Below are positions 42,523 to 53,525 of a stretch of 64,000 bases of DNA, one piece after another. The stretch covers positions 29,286,001-29,350,000 of the forward strand of contig NC_072893.1 in the NCBI RefSeq assembly GCF_027943255.1, written 5' to 3'. Source of the DNA: Anastrepha obliqua (lineage: Eukaryota; Arthropoda; Insecta; Diptera; Tephritidae). Each line of letters opens with the position of its first letter. Within the stretch, counting starts at the first letter, position 1. The notes beneath the pieces are model-generated. The model worked only from the letters and a program-made list of their open reading frames with translations. It ran no database searches and was not told the DNA's origin. A program made the translations under genes and the position numbers.

Positions 42523-43695
42523 TATATATGGATATGTGTTTAATAGGTTTATAAGTACTAATATGAATTTACAAGGGGCGCCAGCGATAAGACACTCAAT
42601 AACATGCCACGAATAAAATTATTTTTATGTGCACTTGTCCACAGACATTGGACACCCAACGCGCTGATGGTAGAGTTTACAGGCGAAGACAGGAAATTTA
42701 AATAATAAACTCGCCGCTAAAGAGTAAGTACAGAGCATATCAACACATTGACTTTGCAACTTTGTGGCATTGCCAGTGATTGGCATTTCCAATACTTAAC
42801 AAAAAATATATATACATACAAGCATACACACACACAAAATGTATATTACACGAAATTGTAAGCGAATGTTTAGCGCCTTATCGCACACGCAAGTCAACAG
42901 TTGAATGTTGAATTTGTGGCAATCAATCGCGATAAGCGCGAATTACGAGAAATAAGACAACGAGTTGACTTTATGACTTTTTGTTGACATAATAGACTAA
43001 ATGGATATCCACTGTGTGTAAAACAAACAAAACCAAGAAAGGAATTAAAGAAAAAAAAAATCAAATACTGTTTCAACGACCTCGGTTAGCCGCAAGGCTT
43101 GGGTTGAGAGCTCGGCCAAATATCATCACAACGCCGTCACTTTCCATGGCTTCGCATTGGGTTCGTCGTCGCTTCGCTATCTCCTACCTCGTCGCTTCGC
43201 TATCTTCTACCCACTTCGTTGACGCGCATACATTGAATGAGAATACATTGAAAATGAAAGTTATGTGAGTCACTTGAGTCCGTCATAAAGTCAAGTGTGA
43301 GTCAAGTAGAGATTGTGACAGCAGCTGCGCGCATCACCAGCCAATTTCCCAACTATTCACTATTCACTCGTCGTATTTTACAAATAATCAAATAGTAGCG
43401 GTTACATACACAGTTACTTATCGCCCTCGTTCATTTCTCATCACACAAATGGCTGCGAAACGGCTGAGAAAATGTCGCGACGTTGTGTTATTGCTTTGTT
43501 ATCGCTAAACTTATCAGGCTGCAAATTGATAAGCCCTCAAGGCAATTATCGGGTTCAATTGCAGGTGACTGACTGCACTCGTTCTCATTTGTGCCGCTAA
43601 ACATATGTACGCCTACAAACACATATACATACATACACCCGCCGACGGAAACAAGTGTTCGATTGAACGGCAGATAAATGAAATTATTTAGGCGT
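42098..43695. other. Gene-free stretch with CA microsatellite
   Basis: No gene. The (CA)n run at 42492-42516 is listed separately. A short palindromic-looking GTCGCTTCGCTATCT duplication occurs near 43165-43210. Confidence 0.5.
42492..42516. repeat. (CA)n microsatellite
   Basis: Twelve uninterrupted AC units. Confidence 0.9.
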
Positions 43696-43696
43696 G

Positions 43697-43825
43697 CACA
43701 AAGATTTCAGAGATCAACAAAAAATGTATGTAGAAACAAAAATACATGGAAAATTTGAAAAAAGATTTCAGAGATTAACAAAAAAATGTATGTGGAAACA
43801 AAAGTACATAGAAAATTTGCACTTT
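43697..43825. repeat. Tandem duplication of an about 65-bp unit
   Basis: The motif AAAGATTTCAGAGAT(C/T)AACAA through ACAT(G/A)GAAAATTTG occurs twice, head to tail, with about four differences. Confidence 0.8.
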
Positions 43826-44300
43826 TTTTTCTCATAAAATTTACGTTGATAAATAAGTTTGACAGTTTTTGATGGCCAAATTTTCATTGACCTTCAGAAC
43901 CAACAACCAGACTACACTTTTTCGCATAGCACCAGTACGACAGATATTTCAATTTAAAAGTACAAACAAAACAGGATCTTTGGCTTTAGTTGAGATATGT
44001 CACCAGACACTTTTTTTTAAGTTGTTATAGTATCATATAAGTCACTATGAAGAAGACAAATCAGTACGACTGAATTTCAAGCGACGACAATTTCCATTAA
44101 CTTATCGGCTTATCGGATATTGCATTAACTACTTATCGTCTGCTCCGCCATTTTCCTCTTTATCGCAAGGGTCTAATCTACTATACAAACTTAAAATAAT
44201 ATTTTCGATGAAGTTTACAGACGTACTAGAAGCCTATATGAATGATCGTTGTTTTCGAATAAAGCATGGACAGGCAGAAACTCAAAGCCGAGTGTCGAAA
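43826..44300. other. Gene-free stretch
   Basis: No gene recognised in about 470 bp. Confidence 0.5.
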
Positions 44301-44432
44301 ACCAACTCTTAATTTTCAATCAGGTGCTTAAACCAACATGGACCTATTGCGTCCAGCTGTGGAGATACACAGCGAAAAGTAATGTTGAGATGATATAACG
44401 CTTTCAAAATAAGGCGCTTCACCGCTTGAAAA
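44301..44432 (+). pseudogene. jockey/CR1-type LINE RT fragment
   Basis: The plus-strand reading gives FNQVLKPTWTYCVQLWRYTA, then a TAA, then RFQNKALHRL. The pattern VLKP-WTYG-QLWG followed by RFQNK is typical of the region after the RT palm in jockey-type LINEs. Only about 40 residues remain. Confidence 0.65.
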
Positions 44433-44439
44433 CAACGAG

Positions 44440-44660
44440 TTGGAGGAATCATCGCCCATATTTCTTCAAAGACGAAGCTGGCACCAATGTTCCAGACTGT
44501 CGAACAGAGGTTTACCCAGGGTTAAAATTCTGTCCTTCCATAGAGCAGGGCATTCGCAGAGGAAATGGTTGTTTACAACTGGGACAGTATGTGTTGTGAG
44601 GTATGCCCATTTTGGCTGCTTGTTCTCCCACAGACCAAAAGCCAGTTATGACTGCCGTTA
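44440..44660 (-). pseudogene. LOA-like LINE zinc-knuckle fragment
   Basis: Minus strand. LTAVITGFWSVGEQAAKMGI and PHNTYCPSCK (about 44570-44660), then after a frameshift HFLCECPALWKDRILTLGKP near 44500-44560. The CxxC...HFLCxCPAL layout is the C-terminal knuckle seen in the LOA-like copies at 32490 and 53526. Confidence 0.72.
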
Positions 44661-44775
44661 GTAGCTGGTACAATGAGTTCTAACATGGCCGTTCACCCTT
44701 GCAGGATGAATTTCGTGAAGGCTTTGCAAAACCGATTGTTGTGTCAATTGATAACGAAAGATGGAAAAATGAATA
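44655..44775 (+). pseudogene. mariner helix-turn-helix fragment
   Basis: The plus strand reads SSWYNEF, TAA, HGRSPLQDEFREGFAKPIVV. The W-NEF-xGR-SLxDEFREGRPK pattern is the second helix-turn-helix of one mariner lineage. Only about 40 residues remain; the T-rich array follows. Confidence 0.55.
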
Positions 44776-44799
44776 ATTGAATTGGAAATAGTTGTACTT

Positions 44800-45165
44800 T
44801 TTTCCTGTTAGCATTCGTTTGTGCAAATATTTATTTTTTAGTTTATATTTCTTATTTTATGTTTCATATTTTTTAATTTTAATTTTTTTTTTATATGTTT
44901 TCATTTGTTTATTTTTTTCTTTTTATTTTATATTTTTTAATTTTTTTTTTATATGTTTTAATTTCTTTATTTTTTTCTTTTTAAATTATATTTTATAATT
45001 TTTAGTTTTTTATTTTATATTTTTTATTATTTTTTATTTTATATGTTTATATATTTATATTATATTTAATGTTAATTTTTTTCTTTTTATTTTATAACGT
45101 TTTAATTTTTTTTATTTTATATTTCTTATTTCATATTTTTTTATTTTATATTTTTTTTTAGGAGG
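44800..45165. repeat. T-rich tandem array, left block
   Basis: Degenerate 35-50-bp units built from TTTTATTTTATATTTTTTAATTTTT. The same array type resumes at 46390 after a mariner and at 47410 after a LINE fragment. Confidence 0.75.
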
Positions 45166-45167
45166 TT

Positions 45168-46388
45168 GAATTAGTTTTAAAGGTGACACACAGATGGCGC
45201 TATTTATCACTTTATCGCGTTGGCAATACTGAATATATATTCATGACAAAGCCTCATCCCTAGGCTTTGTTTATCAGTATCTGTCATTTCGCTGAAGTAT
45301 AAACAACGCAGTGTTTTCGTGCTCCGAGTATGTCAACTTTCGTGCCGTCGAAACGCAATTTGCGGGAAGCTTTGCTTTTCTGCTTCAATTTGAAAAAAAA
45401 ATACAGCCCAAGCCCGTGAATTGCTGCAGGAGGCCTACCCAGACCATACTCCGTCGATTTCAACATGTGAGTACTGGTTTCGACGATTCAAAAGTGGTGA
45501 TTTTCACAACGAAGACAAGGAGCGTCTTGGCCAGCCCCGCGGAATTGGGGGAATTGGTAGACGAGGACTCGTGCCAAACCCAAGAAGAGCTTGCTGAATC
45601 ATTGGGCGTTGATAAATCAACCGTTTGCAAGCGTCTAAAAACGATGGGAATGATCCAAAAGCAAGGACATTGGGTCCCGTACGAGTTGAAGCTGCGCGAC
45701 GTCGAACGGCGATTTTTTACGTGCGAATTGCTGATCGAGCGACAAAATCGGAAGGGTTTTTCGCATCGGGTGGTGACTGGCGACGAAAAATGGATCCACT
45801 ACGATAACCCAAAACGCAAAAAATCATGGGGTTTGCCCGGCCACGTATCAACGTCGACGGCCAAGCAGAATATTCACGGCAAGAAAATCATGCTCTGCAT
45901 TTGGTGGGATCAGGTCGGCGTCGTATATTTTGAGCTGCTCCAACCGGGCGAAACAATCACGGGGGATCGTTACCGACTGCAATTGATGCGTTTAAGCCGG
46001 GCATTGAAAGAAAAACGGCCGGAAAGGGTAAAAAGGCACGACAAGGTTATTTTGCAACATGACAACGCTCGGCCGCATGTTGCTCAACCTGTCTAAAAAT
46101 ACCTTGGAACGCTTGGCTGGGAAGTGTTACCCCACCCCCCGTATAGTCCAGACATAGCTCCCTCCGATTATCATTTGTTCCGGCATATGAGTCTCGATTT
46201 GGCGGACCAGCGGTTCTCCTCGTACGAGGCTACCAAAATATGGGTTGAGTCATGGATAGCCCAGCAGCGGCCAGAATTTTGGAGAAACAGCATCCGGAAA
46301 TTGCCCGAAAGATGGGCGAAAGTTGTAGCTAGCGATGGCCAATACTTCGAATAAAATATTTTGTACCGTTTTTTCACAATAAAGCCCC
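45168..46388 (+). mobile_element. Mos1-like mariner inserted in the T-rich array
   Basis: A plus-strand mariner body with T-rich array directly on both sides, so it inserted into the array or the array grew around it. The 5' leader starts GGAGGTTGAATTAG. I could not match a convincing inverted repeat at the 3' end, so the exact limits are uncertain. Confidence 0.75.
45330..46354 (+). pseudogene. mariner transposase (Mos1-like), frameshifted
   Basis: ATG at 45330 opens MSTFVPSKRNLREALLFCFN. A one-base error in an A-run near 45400 shifts the frame, which then carries AQARELLQEAYPDHTPS and STCEYWFRRFKSGDF. A second shift near 45535 leads to the long open frame with LDEDS-type linker, HWVPYELKLRDVERR, VVTGDEKWIHYDN (first Asp), LQHDNARPHVAQ (second) and, after a TAA at 46094-46096, YSPDIAPSDYHLF (third). 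It ends at 46354 after ASDGQYFE. It is close in length and motif order to the intact copy at 51099-52166, so the two are relatives of different age. Confidence 0.9.
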
Positions 46389-46389
46389 A

Positions 46390-46960
46390 AATCTTTATTT
46401 TTATTTTTTTATGTTTTATGTTTTATTTCATATTTCATATTTCTTATTTTATATTTTTTGATTTTAATTTTTTTATTTTATATATTGCAATTTGTTTATT
46501 TTTTCGTTTATTTTATATTTTTAATTTTTAGTTTTTTTATTTTTTATCTTATATTTATTTTAAAATTTTTAGTTTTGTTTTTTATTTTATATTATTTATT
46601 TTTTTATATTTTTATTTAAATTTTTATTTATTTCATATCATTTGATTTTTCTTATATTTTTTTTATACGTTTGTTTTTTATTCATATATTTTTTATTTTT
46701 TTATTTAAATTTCTTTATATGTTTTAATTTTTTTCGTTTTATTCTATATTTTGTAATTTTTTTTTTTTTTTTATGTTTTAATTTGTTTATTTTTTCTTTT
46801 TATTTTATATTTTTTAGTTTTTAGTTCTTTTACTTTATATTTCATATTTTATATTTTTTTTGTATTTTTTTTCATTTTTATTTTATATTTTTTAATTTTT
46901 ATTTTTTTATTTTTTATTTTATATTTCTTATTTTATATTTTTTAATTTTAATTTTATTAT
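46390..46960. repeat. T-rich tandem array, middle block
   Basis: Same TTTTATATTTTTTAATTTT unit type as 44800-45165. Confidence 0.75.
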
Positions 46961-46961
46961 T

Positions 46962-47405
46962 TTTGGTTGGTTGGTTGGTTTAAGGGTGACCCCGCATCGG
47001 AGTGCCACATAGACCACAAGTTGGGTACGTTGTGTTGCCCTAGAGCTCATTATTTTAAATGATTTCCCCACCTAACCGAGATTTTTATTGTAGATCTTTG
47101 TCAAAGATATTAATTCGTTTCGAGAGTACTGAAAGATTGTCAATTGTTGGAGAGCCTAGAAGAGCGAGTCGACTTCTGGCTAGACCCAGACAACTGCACA
47201 GCAAATGTCTGCTCGATACTTCCTCATCTTTGTCCTCGCAGTATCTGCACAGGTCGTTTTGAGGAACCCCGAGCCGACGTGCGTGAGTGCCCAAAAGGCA
47301 GTGGCCGGTGATAAGAGATGTTATATGCCTTAGTTCGTGTTTCGAAAGACTTATAAGGGTTTTTGTCTGTTTCAGATTGTAGGATGGCCAGATTTGTCTG
47401 GTCGT
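46962..47405 (-). pseudogene. LINE C-terminal fragment with (CCAA)n tail
   Basis: Minus strand. Near 47300-47340, HITSLITGHCLLGTHARRLG leads into VPQNDLCRYCEDKDEEVSSR and HLLCSCLGLARSRLALLGSP, the C-terminal zinc-knuckle region of an RNase H-type LINE. The frame ends near 47085. The 3' UTR runs to (TTGG)n at 46964-46981, which is (CCAA)n on the coding strand. It differs in sequence from the knuckles at 32647 and 53526. It sits inside the T-rich array. Confidence 0.75.
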
Positions 47406-47409
47406 ATTA

Positions 47410-47760
47410 TTTTTTATTATATATTTTTAAATTTTATTTTTTTTTATTGTATATGTTTTAATTTGTTTATTTTTTCGTTTATTTTATATTTTTTAATTTT
47501 TAGTTTTATATTTTTTATCTTATATTTTTTAATATTTTTTTATTTTTCGTATTTTATTTTGTTTATTATTTTGTTCTTTTTATTTTATAATTTTTAGATT
47601 TTTTTTATATTATTTATATTTTTTTTTAATTTTTATTTTATTTTTATTTTATATTATTTATTTATTTCTTTTTTTTTATTTTAAGTTTTTTTTATTTCAT
47701 ATCATTTGTATTTTTTATTACTTATTTTATTTATTATTATTTTTTCTTCTGCATGTAGTT
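47410..47760. repeat. T-rich tandem array, right block
   Basis: Continuation of the array after the LINE fragment. Confidence 0.75.
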
Positions 47761-49724
47761 TTTAGTCCTTGACAATAAAATCGTATACATATGTATTGAA
47801 ATTCAAATATTTTCAAACATCAAATAATAGAAGTGGCGTCAGATAGAGATGCATTTGCGTTTCACATTTATTCATCACTGTTTTTTTCCTTTTATTTATT
47901 TTTTTTTTGTTTTGCCCATAAACGCTCACATACTTTCTGCAAGTATGTAAAGTATTTGTTTATGTATGCCTTTGGTTTTGAGAAAGGCACTACGTATTAT
48001 ACTTATGCAAATGCATGAATGCACAGCAAAAGCATTACGAGTAAATGTGCAAAAACAAAGTAGCGCCAAATAAATTCAGATAATAAAGTTAGATAACCTG
48101 ATGTCTGCCTACAGAGCAAATAAACGCACGCATACACACTTGTATGTACTACAGAGGTATGTATGTTATGTGCATACATATGTACGTATGCATGATTATA
48201 AGCCGACAATGCCACAGACCAGATACATTATGCATTCACTACAATTAGCTGCGGATGCTGTGTGAGTGAAGAAGAGTTTTGTTTTGTTGGTCGGTACGGC
48301 CAAGTGTGGCGTAAAAATTATCCGCCATAAACCAGCCAAACCAGTTTCCACTTTTGGTTAACACAAAACAAAAGCTAAAATCGACCAAAAATGCAAGACG
48401 CTTTAGGAATTTTTTGTTATTGTAAATATATGCAAGCAAGCACATACACTCAATACTTTTTGTAAGTTCAAAAACTTAAAAGTCGAATGCTGCCACAGCC
48501 ACAGGAAATATAGCAGCAACAGCAAGCGTTGACCTCCTGAGTAGTTTTTTTTTTTTTATATATTTTTAGTATTAATGCGTTTGCGTTCAGGTATTATTTA
48601 TACCGAATTTAAATTTGTGTTATAGGTATTTAAGGATAAAAATTTAGCAAGTGAGCTAATATATGATAATAACCTCTTGCGAATTTGTAATATCAAAAGA
48701 TTCTGGAGTTTTTGTAGTGCATTTGCAGCTGCTCAAAATATGATATGTTGACGTGAAAATTACAACTCCCGAAGTAAAGCAGAAAGTAGTCCCGGGAAGA
48801 GTTCTATTGGCCACACCACTCAACACAGTAGACAACGGTCACTGTAACTGTGAAGGCACTTTGAATCCTACCTCACCCACCCAAAAAAAAAAATAAATAT
48901 GAAAATTACAAAACACAGACTGCAAAAACAGAGAATTTTACTTGTATGATACACATCAAATAATAAATAATTGGCTAATAAATTATGCTAGAACTGTTAT
49001 ATTCCCACGCATCTCAAGATTTTCAGTTATTAACTTGGTATAATCGCAATAACAAACCGCAGTTAACCTTTACTAAAACGAGGACGAGCAATAGTCAATT
49101 AAAAAAAATTAGATATATAAAAAATATTAGGGAATTTAAGTAAATTAACATTTTGTTTTTTAATATTTTCCCAAATTTATTTTCGAGCCTTATTAATATA
49201 AAAAATTTTGACTTTTAATACACATAGGACAATTATTATACTTTACAAATTTACTTACAAAATTTAGTATTAATTTCTTTAGTTTCGGTAAGAACAAAAT
49301 TTAGCATAGGTGGAAAGCTGTCAAGTATCAACAGCCTGATAGGGGTCACAGTGTTAAACGTCGGGCTGTTACGGTCCGACTGTTAAAGGTCTGGCTGTTA
49401 GGCCGCTGCGCTGTAACTTTACAGTATCACGTAAAGCAATAGCCATACGAATGATTGTTGTTTCATACGCAAATACGAATACAAAAACGAATACGAATCC
49501 GAATTCAAATATGATACGAATAGGAATTCGCGTTCCCAGAATAATCGTTGCTACATCACCGGAACGCCACAGTTTTATATCCAGCCGAGAACCGCAGCAT
49601 TGCTCAAAAATGTACGGCGATTATTACATGGATGTTATAAAGCATAAAAATGAAAATGTTAAAAACCGAAATTATTTCAGGTTGATGTTAACCCGATGCT
49701 CAGCCAAGGGGGAAAAGCGTTATT
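47761..49724. other. Gene-free stretch
   Basis: No gene. A small imperfect repeat with the pattern GTTA..GTC(G/T)GGCT lies at about 49350-49410 (four units of 14-18 bp). The short frames lack domains. Confidence 0.5.
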
Positions 49725-50630
49725 TGTAAAAAAATAAAATAAAAAAATAAAATAAAAAAATAAAAAATAGAAAAAAAAATTAAATACTATAAAGAAAAAA
49801 CAATGGAAAAAAAATTAAATAATATAAAAAAACAATATAAAAGAAATTAAAAAAAAACTAACACACATAAAAAAATAGTAAAAAATATTAAAAAAATAAT
49901 AAAATATATTAAAAAATATTAAAAAAATAATAAAAAATTAAAAAAAAACTTTGTTTTGATGGTTTTGCTATGAAATATATGATCATATTTTGGGATGTTT
50001 TCAGCAAAACAATGAAATATATAAAAAATCTGAAAAAAGTTCTTTATTATGCATGTCAAAAAAATTTGTCCGAAGAAGAATTTTAGAGCCAGGACAGGTC
50101 TAAAATAAAATAAAAATAATAAAAAAATAAAAAATTTTAAATAAAAAATAGTTTTCAAAAATATTAAAAAATAAATACAAAAACAAAAAATGATCACACT
50201 TTGGAGTGTTTTCAGCAGAACAATGAAATATATAAAAATTCTAAAAAAAAGTTTTTTAGAGCCAGGCCAGGTCTAGCGGGTCTAAACTAAAATAAAAATT
50301 ATAATAATAATAAAACAAAATTAATAAATAAAACATAATTAAAAAAAATATTTAAGAAATAAAAAATAATTTTCAAAAATAATAATAATAAAAAAAAAAT
50401 CCAAAAATAATAGTGAAAAAAAATTCAAAAAATAAATAAAATAAAATTCAAAAATTAAAAATTAAAAAAAAATCGGTGAAAAATATGATCATATCATTTT
50501 GGAGTGTTTTCAGCAGAACAATGAAATTATAAAAAATCTGAAAAAGTTCTTTATTGTGCATGTCATAAATTTTGCAAAAACAAAACTTTAGTCCGACGAA
50601 GGTTTTTTAGGGCAAGCGGCCGCACCAGCT
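49725..50630. repeat. A-rich array with three copies of a conserved segment
   Basis: AAAATAAAAAAAT low-complexity DNA alternates with a segment beginning TGATCA(T/C)A, containing GTGTTTTCAGCA(G/A)AACAATGAAAT and an AAATCTGAAAAA-type stretch, and ending TTTTAGAGCCAGG(A/C)CAGGTCTA or a variant. Copies start near 49978, 50190 and 50488. The spacing of about 210 and 300 bp shows a higher-order tandem unit that includes the A-rich part. Confidence 0.75.
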
Positions 50631-51093
50631 ACATCTGCAATTTTTAATTTGCGGTGAAAAAGCAATTTTCTTTTAATAAGGCATGTGAATAACTGTAGAA
50701 GTAGAGTAAGTTTTTTTTAATACATACTTCTTTTCTTTTTTAAAACATCAAAAATCATTTATATAAATCAAATTAATTATCAACCAAGGCGAATCTATTA
50801 AAGGTGGTATTGATAAATCAGCTGATTTGTTTTTTTTCTTCCGCCGTGTCCATGTGGCTGTCAGCACAGAATAAAACAAAGCGAATTAATTTTTTGTTTT
50901 GTACTTTTCCAATACTTTGCCGTGACAATCAAACGTAGAAAACATTGTTGTTGGTCTAGCGCAACCATCTTTAATAAATACGCCTTGTATCGAAAAAATC
51001 CGTTCGCTCTTCCATGAAGAATATATTATTTTGTGAATATACAGTTTAAATTTCCAATTTTTCGACCAAATTATTGTATTTTCAAGTTATTAA
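50631..51093. other. Gene-free stretch
   Basis: About 460 bp. No gene recognised. Confidence 0.5.
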
Positions 51094-51095
51094 TA

Positions 51096-52335
51096 GGACT
51101 ATGAATAAGTTCGTGCGGTTTTTTTCGAAATTTGAAAGTATTGTCCATCGCTTGCTACTACTTTTTCCCATCTTTCTGGCAATTCACGGATTCCCTTTGT
51201 GAAAAATTCGGTCGGTTTTGCCGCAATCCACGAATCGATCCATTTTTTGACTTCATCGTAATTACGGAAGTGCTGGTCAGCCAGGCCATGTTGCATCGAT
51301 CGGAAGAGATAGTAATCGGATGGCGCAAGGTCTGGACTATACGGCGGGTGGGGTAGGACATCCCATTTGAGCGTTTCTAAGTATGTTTTGACCACTTGTG
51401 CAACATGTGGCCGAGCATTGTCATGTTGCAAAATAACTTTGTCGTGTCTATCGGCGTATTGCGGCCGTTTTTCTCGCAGTGCTCGGCTCAAACGCATCAA
51501 TTGTCGTCGGTAGACATCCCCCGTAATCGTTTCATTCGGTTTCAGTAGCTCATAATACACAACACCCAGCTGGTCCCACCAGATACACAGCATAACCTTC
51601 AGGCCATGAATATTCTGCGCCGACGTCGATGTTGAAGCATGGCCAGGGTATCCATACGTTGCCCGACGTTTTGGATTGTCGTAATGGACCCACTTTTCAT
51701 CGCCAGTCACAATTCGATGCAAAAAACCCTTTCTTTTGTGCCGTTGAAGCAGTTGTTCGCATGCCATAAAACGGCGTTCAACGTCTCTTGGCTTCAATTC
51801 ATACGGCACCCAATGGCCTACCTTTCGGATCATTCCCATGGCTTTTAAACGTTTGGAAATGGTTGATTGATCAACTCCCAAAGTTTTTGCAACCTCTTCT
51901 TGCGTTTGAGCCGGATCTTGATCGAGCAATTCCTCCAATTCGGTATCCATGAACTTTGGCGGCGCACCCTCGCGTTCTTCGTCTTCCAAGCCAAAATCAC
52001 CACTTTTAAAGCGTGCAAACCACTTCTGGTACGTTCGCTCAGCTAGAGCATGCTCACCATAAACTTCCACCAAGATACGATGACTTTCGGCTGCTTTTTT
52101 CTTCATATTAAAATAATGAAGAAGAATTCCCCGCAAAAACACATTATTTGGCACGAAATTCGACATTTTCAAGTGTGGTAAAAATATTGTTGTTTACGCT
52201 TCAAATAAAAAACTTATACTGACGTTTGTGCCTTACGACAGTAGCTCTCCAATGAATGTTTGGAAATGTGGATCGATGGAATAATAATCAAGTTACGCCA
52301 TCTGTTGTAAACCGCAAGGAACTTATTCATAGTCC
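51096..52335 (-). mobile_element. Complete Mos1-like mariner element
   Basis: 1,240 bp between TA dinucleotides (51094-51095 and 52336-52337), with inverted ends GGACTATGAATAAGTTCGTG (left) and, inverted from the right, GGACTATGAATAAGTTCCTT. The match continues for about 28 bp with one small gap or mismatch cluster. It carries an uninterrupted transposase gene, and the only intact one in this window. Length, TA flanks, TIRs and ORF all fit an autonomous mariner. Confidence 0.95.
51099..52166 (-). CDS. mariner transposase, intact, 355 aa
   Basis: Cut-and-paste DNA transposase acting in the nucleus as a dimer on the element's inverted ends. The start is the ATG at 52166 (MSNFVPNN); two upstream codons are open but start with TTG. 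Paired helix-turn-helix region, about residues 1-112 (YQKWFARFKSGDF at 46-58; LGVDQSTISKRLKAMG at 96-111). Linker motif WVPYEL at 119-124 (WVPHEL in many mariners). Catalytic triad at D156 (VTGDEKW), D249 (QHDNARPH) and D284 (YSPDLAPSDYYLF), a DD34D spacing and the same numbering as Mos1. Mos1 has 345 residues. Here the usual stop is lost and ten more codons read into the inverted repeat, ending with TAG at 51099-51101. No stop or frameshift was found. Confidence 0.95.
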   Translation of the reverse strand: MSNFVPNNVFLRGILLHYFNMKKKAAESHRILVEVYGEHALAERTYQKWFARFKSGDFGLEDEEREGAPPKFMDTELEELLDQDPAQTQEEVAKTLGVDQSTISKRLKAMGMIRKVGHWVPYELKPRDVERRFMACEQLLQRHKRKGFLHRIVTGDEKWVHYDNPKRRATYGYPGHASTSTSAQNIHGLKVMLCIWWDQLGVVYYELLKPNETITGDVYRRQLMRLSRALREKRPQYADRHDKVILQHDNARPHVAQVVKTYLETLKWDVLPHPPYSPDLAPSDYYLFRSMQHGLADQHFRNYDEVKKWIDSWIAAKPTEFFTKGIRELPERWEKVVASDGQYFQISKKTARTYS

Positions 52336-52337
52336 TA

Positions 52338-52618
52338 TTATTTCGGCCGACATGAAAAATGTAGTTTCGAGAAAAATTCGGTACGGCACGGGGCACATCA
52401 GAATTTGCGCCGAAATTGGCAATCGAAATATTTATACATTTTTCACCATTTTAATGCTTTGACCACGCCCTTTTTTAAGGTATAAAGAAATATATTAAAC
52501 AAAATAAATCGATTGTTCGACATTTCTACGATGGGCCAACATTTTAAACAAACCTCTAAAATAAAGTCCAATCAACATTTTAAGATCAAAAATTAATTTT
52601 AATTTAAGAACCGACATA
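52338..52618. other. Spacer between mariner and Tc1 element
   Basis: About 280 bp of A+T-rich DNA. The frame at 52256-52462 overlaps the mariner end and is not a gene. Confidence 0.5.
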
Positions 52619-53022
52619 CAGTGCCTGGCCATTGAATTATGACCGATGGCTTTTTCTCTGAAAGCTTCAACTATCAGGTAATATATTCAATCTAATTTGG
52701 GCTTTTCCAAATAAAAAAGGGTATTAAGGGGGTTTTAACCCCCGAATTTAAGAATTTCCGGTCAATTGGCCTGCGACGATTAGAAAATGATCAGTTATTT
52801 TGCTTATAAGTAAAAAGTTAAGTGTGCAAGTGCCAGTGCGAATTAATTCGATCTTGTGTGAAGAGTATAAAAAAACTAATTGAGATCGTCTGAAAAGTGA
52901 AAGAATTGAATAGTGAATATTCATAATCTAAAATATAACAACAGTAAGTGCTAAATATACATATCTCTTGAATTTGTCACGTGGATTATCCTTTTTTTCA
53001 ATTTAACCAGTTTTTTTTTTAA

Positions 53023-53385
53023 ATGGGCCGCAAGTCGGATTTGACATCGGGGCAAAAGCAACAAATTGCAATTCTTTTGAGAACCAAAAACCTTAGCTAT
53101 GCAGACATAGCAAGAACCATTGGAATATCCAAGGCGTCTGTGGTAAATGTTGCCAAAAATGGGAAAATACCAACAATGTTTTAGCGGTAACTTCAAACAA
53201 TCGCCAAAATTGCTGCCGAGAACGCATCACCTCAAACAGGCAGGATCGTAAAATCGTCCAAACAGTTTTCTGGAACAGAAACGCTTCAAGTCGGATGATT
53301 TTAAGAGAGGTTCAGGAATCTGGAGTAAATATTTCGGAAAGAACGTTGAATTGAATTTGAAGAGGTCGAGCCAAGGAGCACCAGG
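53023..53385 (+). pseudogene. Tc1 transposase, 5' exon part before the LINE
   Basis: Opens MGRKSDLTSGQKQQIAILLR at the ATG at 53023 and continues YADIARTIGISKASVVNVAK, the first helix-turn-helix. A TAG lies near 53180. Shifted frames then give KIAAENASPQTGRIVK and SDDFKR-like sequence with REVQESGVNISERTL near 53310-53350, the second DNA-binding unit. LINE 3' UTR sequence begins at about 53390. Confidence 0.82.
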
Positions 53386-53525
53386 AGATTTGGTGGCTCC
53401 TAAAACACTCAGGCTAAAAAGCCCATTGTATTTAAAGCTCTGGAAAGGGAGTAGATAGTCAAGGAGGGAGGGACAAAAGTATCAGAGAAAGAGATAGGAA
53501 AGAATAGAGACAGAGATAGAGATAG

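Noticed and set aside
52730..52747. GGGGGTTTTAACCCCC as a regulatory palindrome
   Set aside because: It lies in the Tc1 5' region and there is no supporting context; a single short palindrome is expected by chance at this scale.
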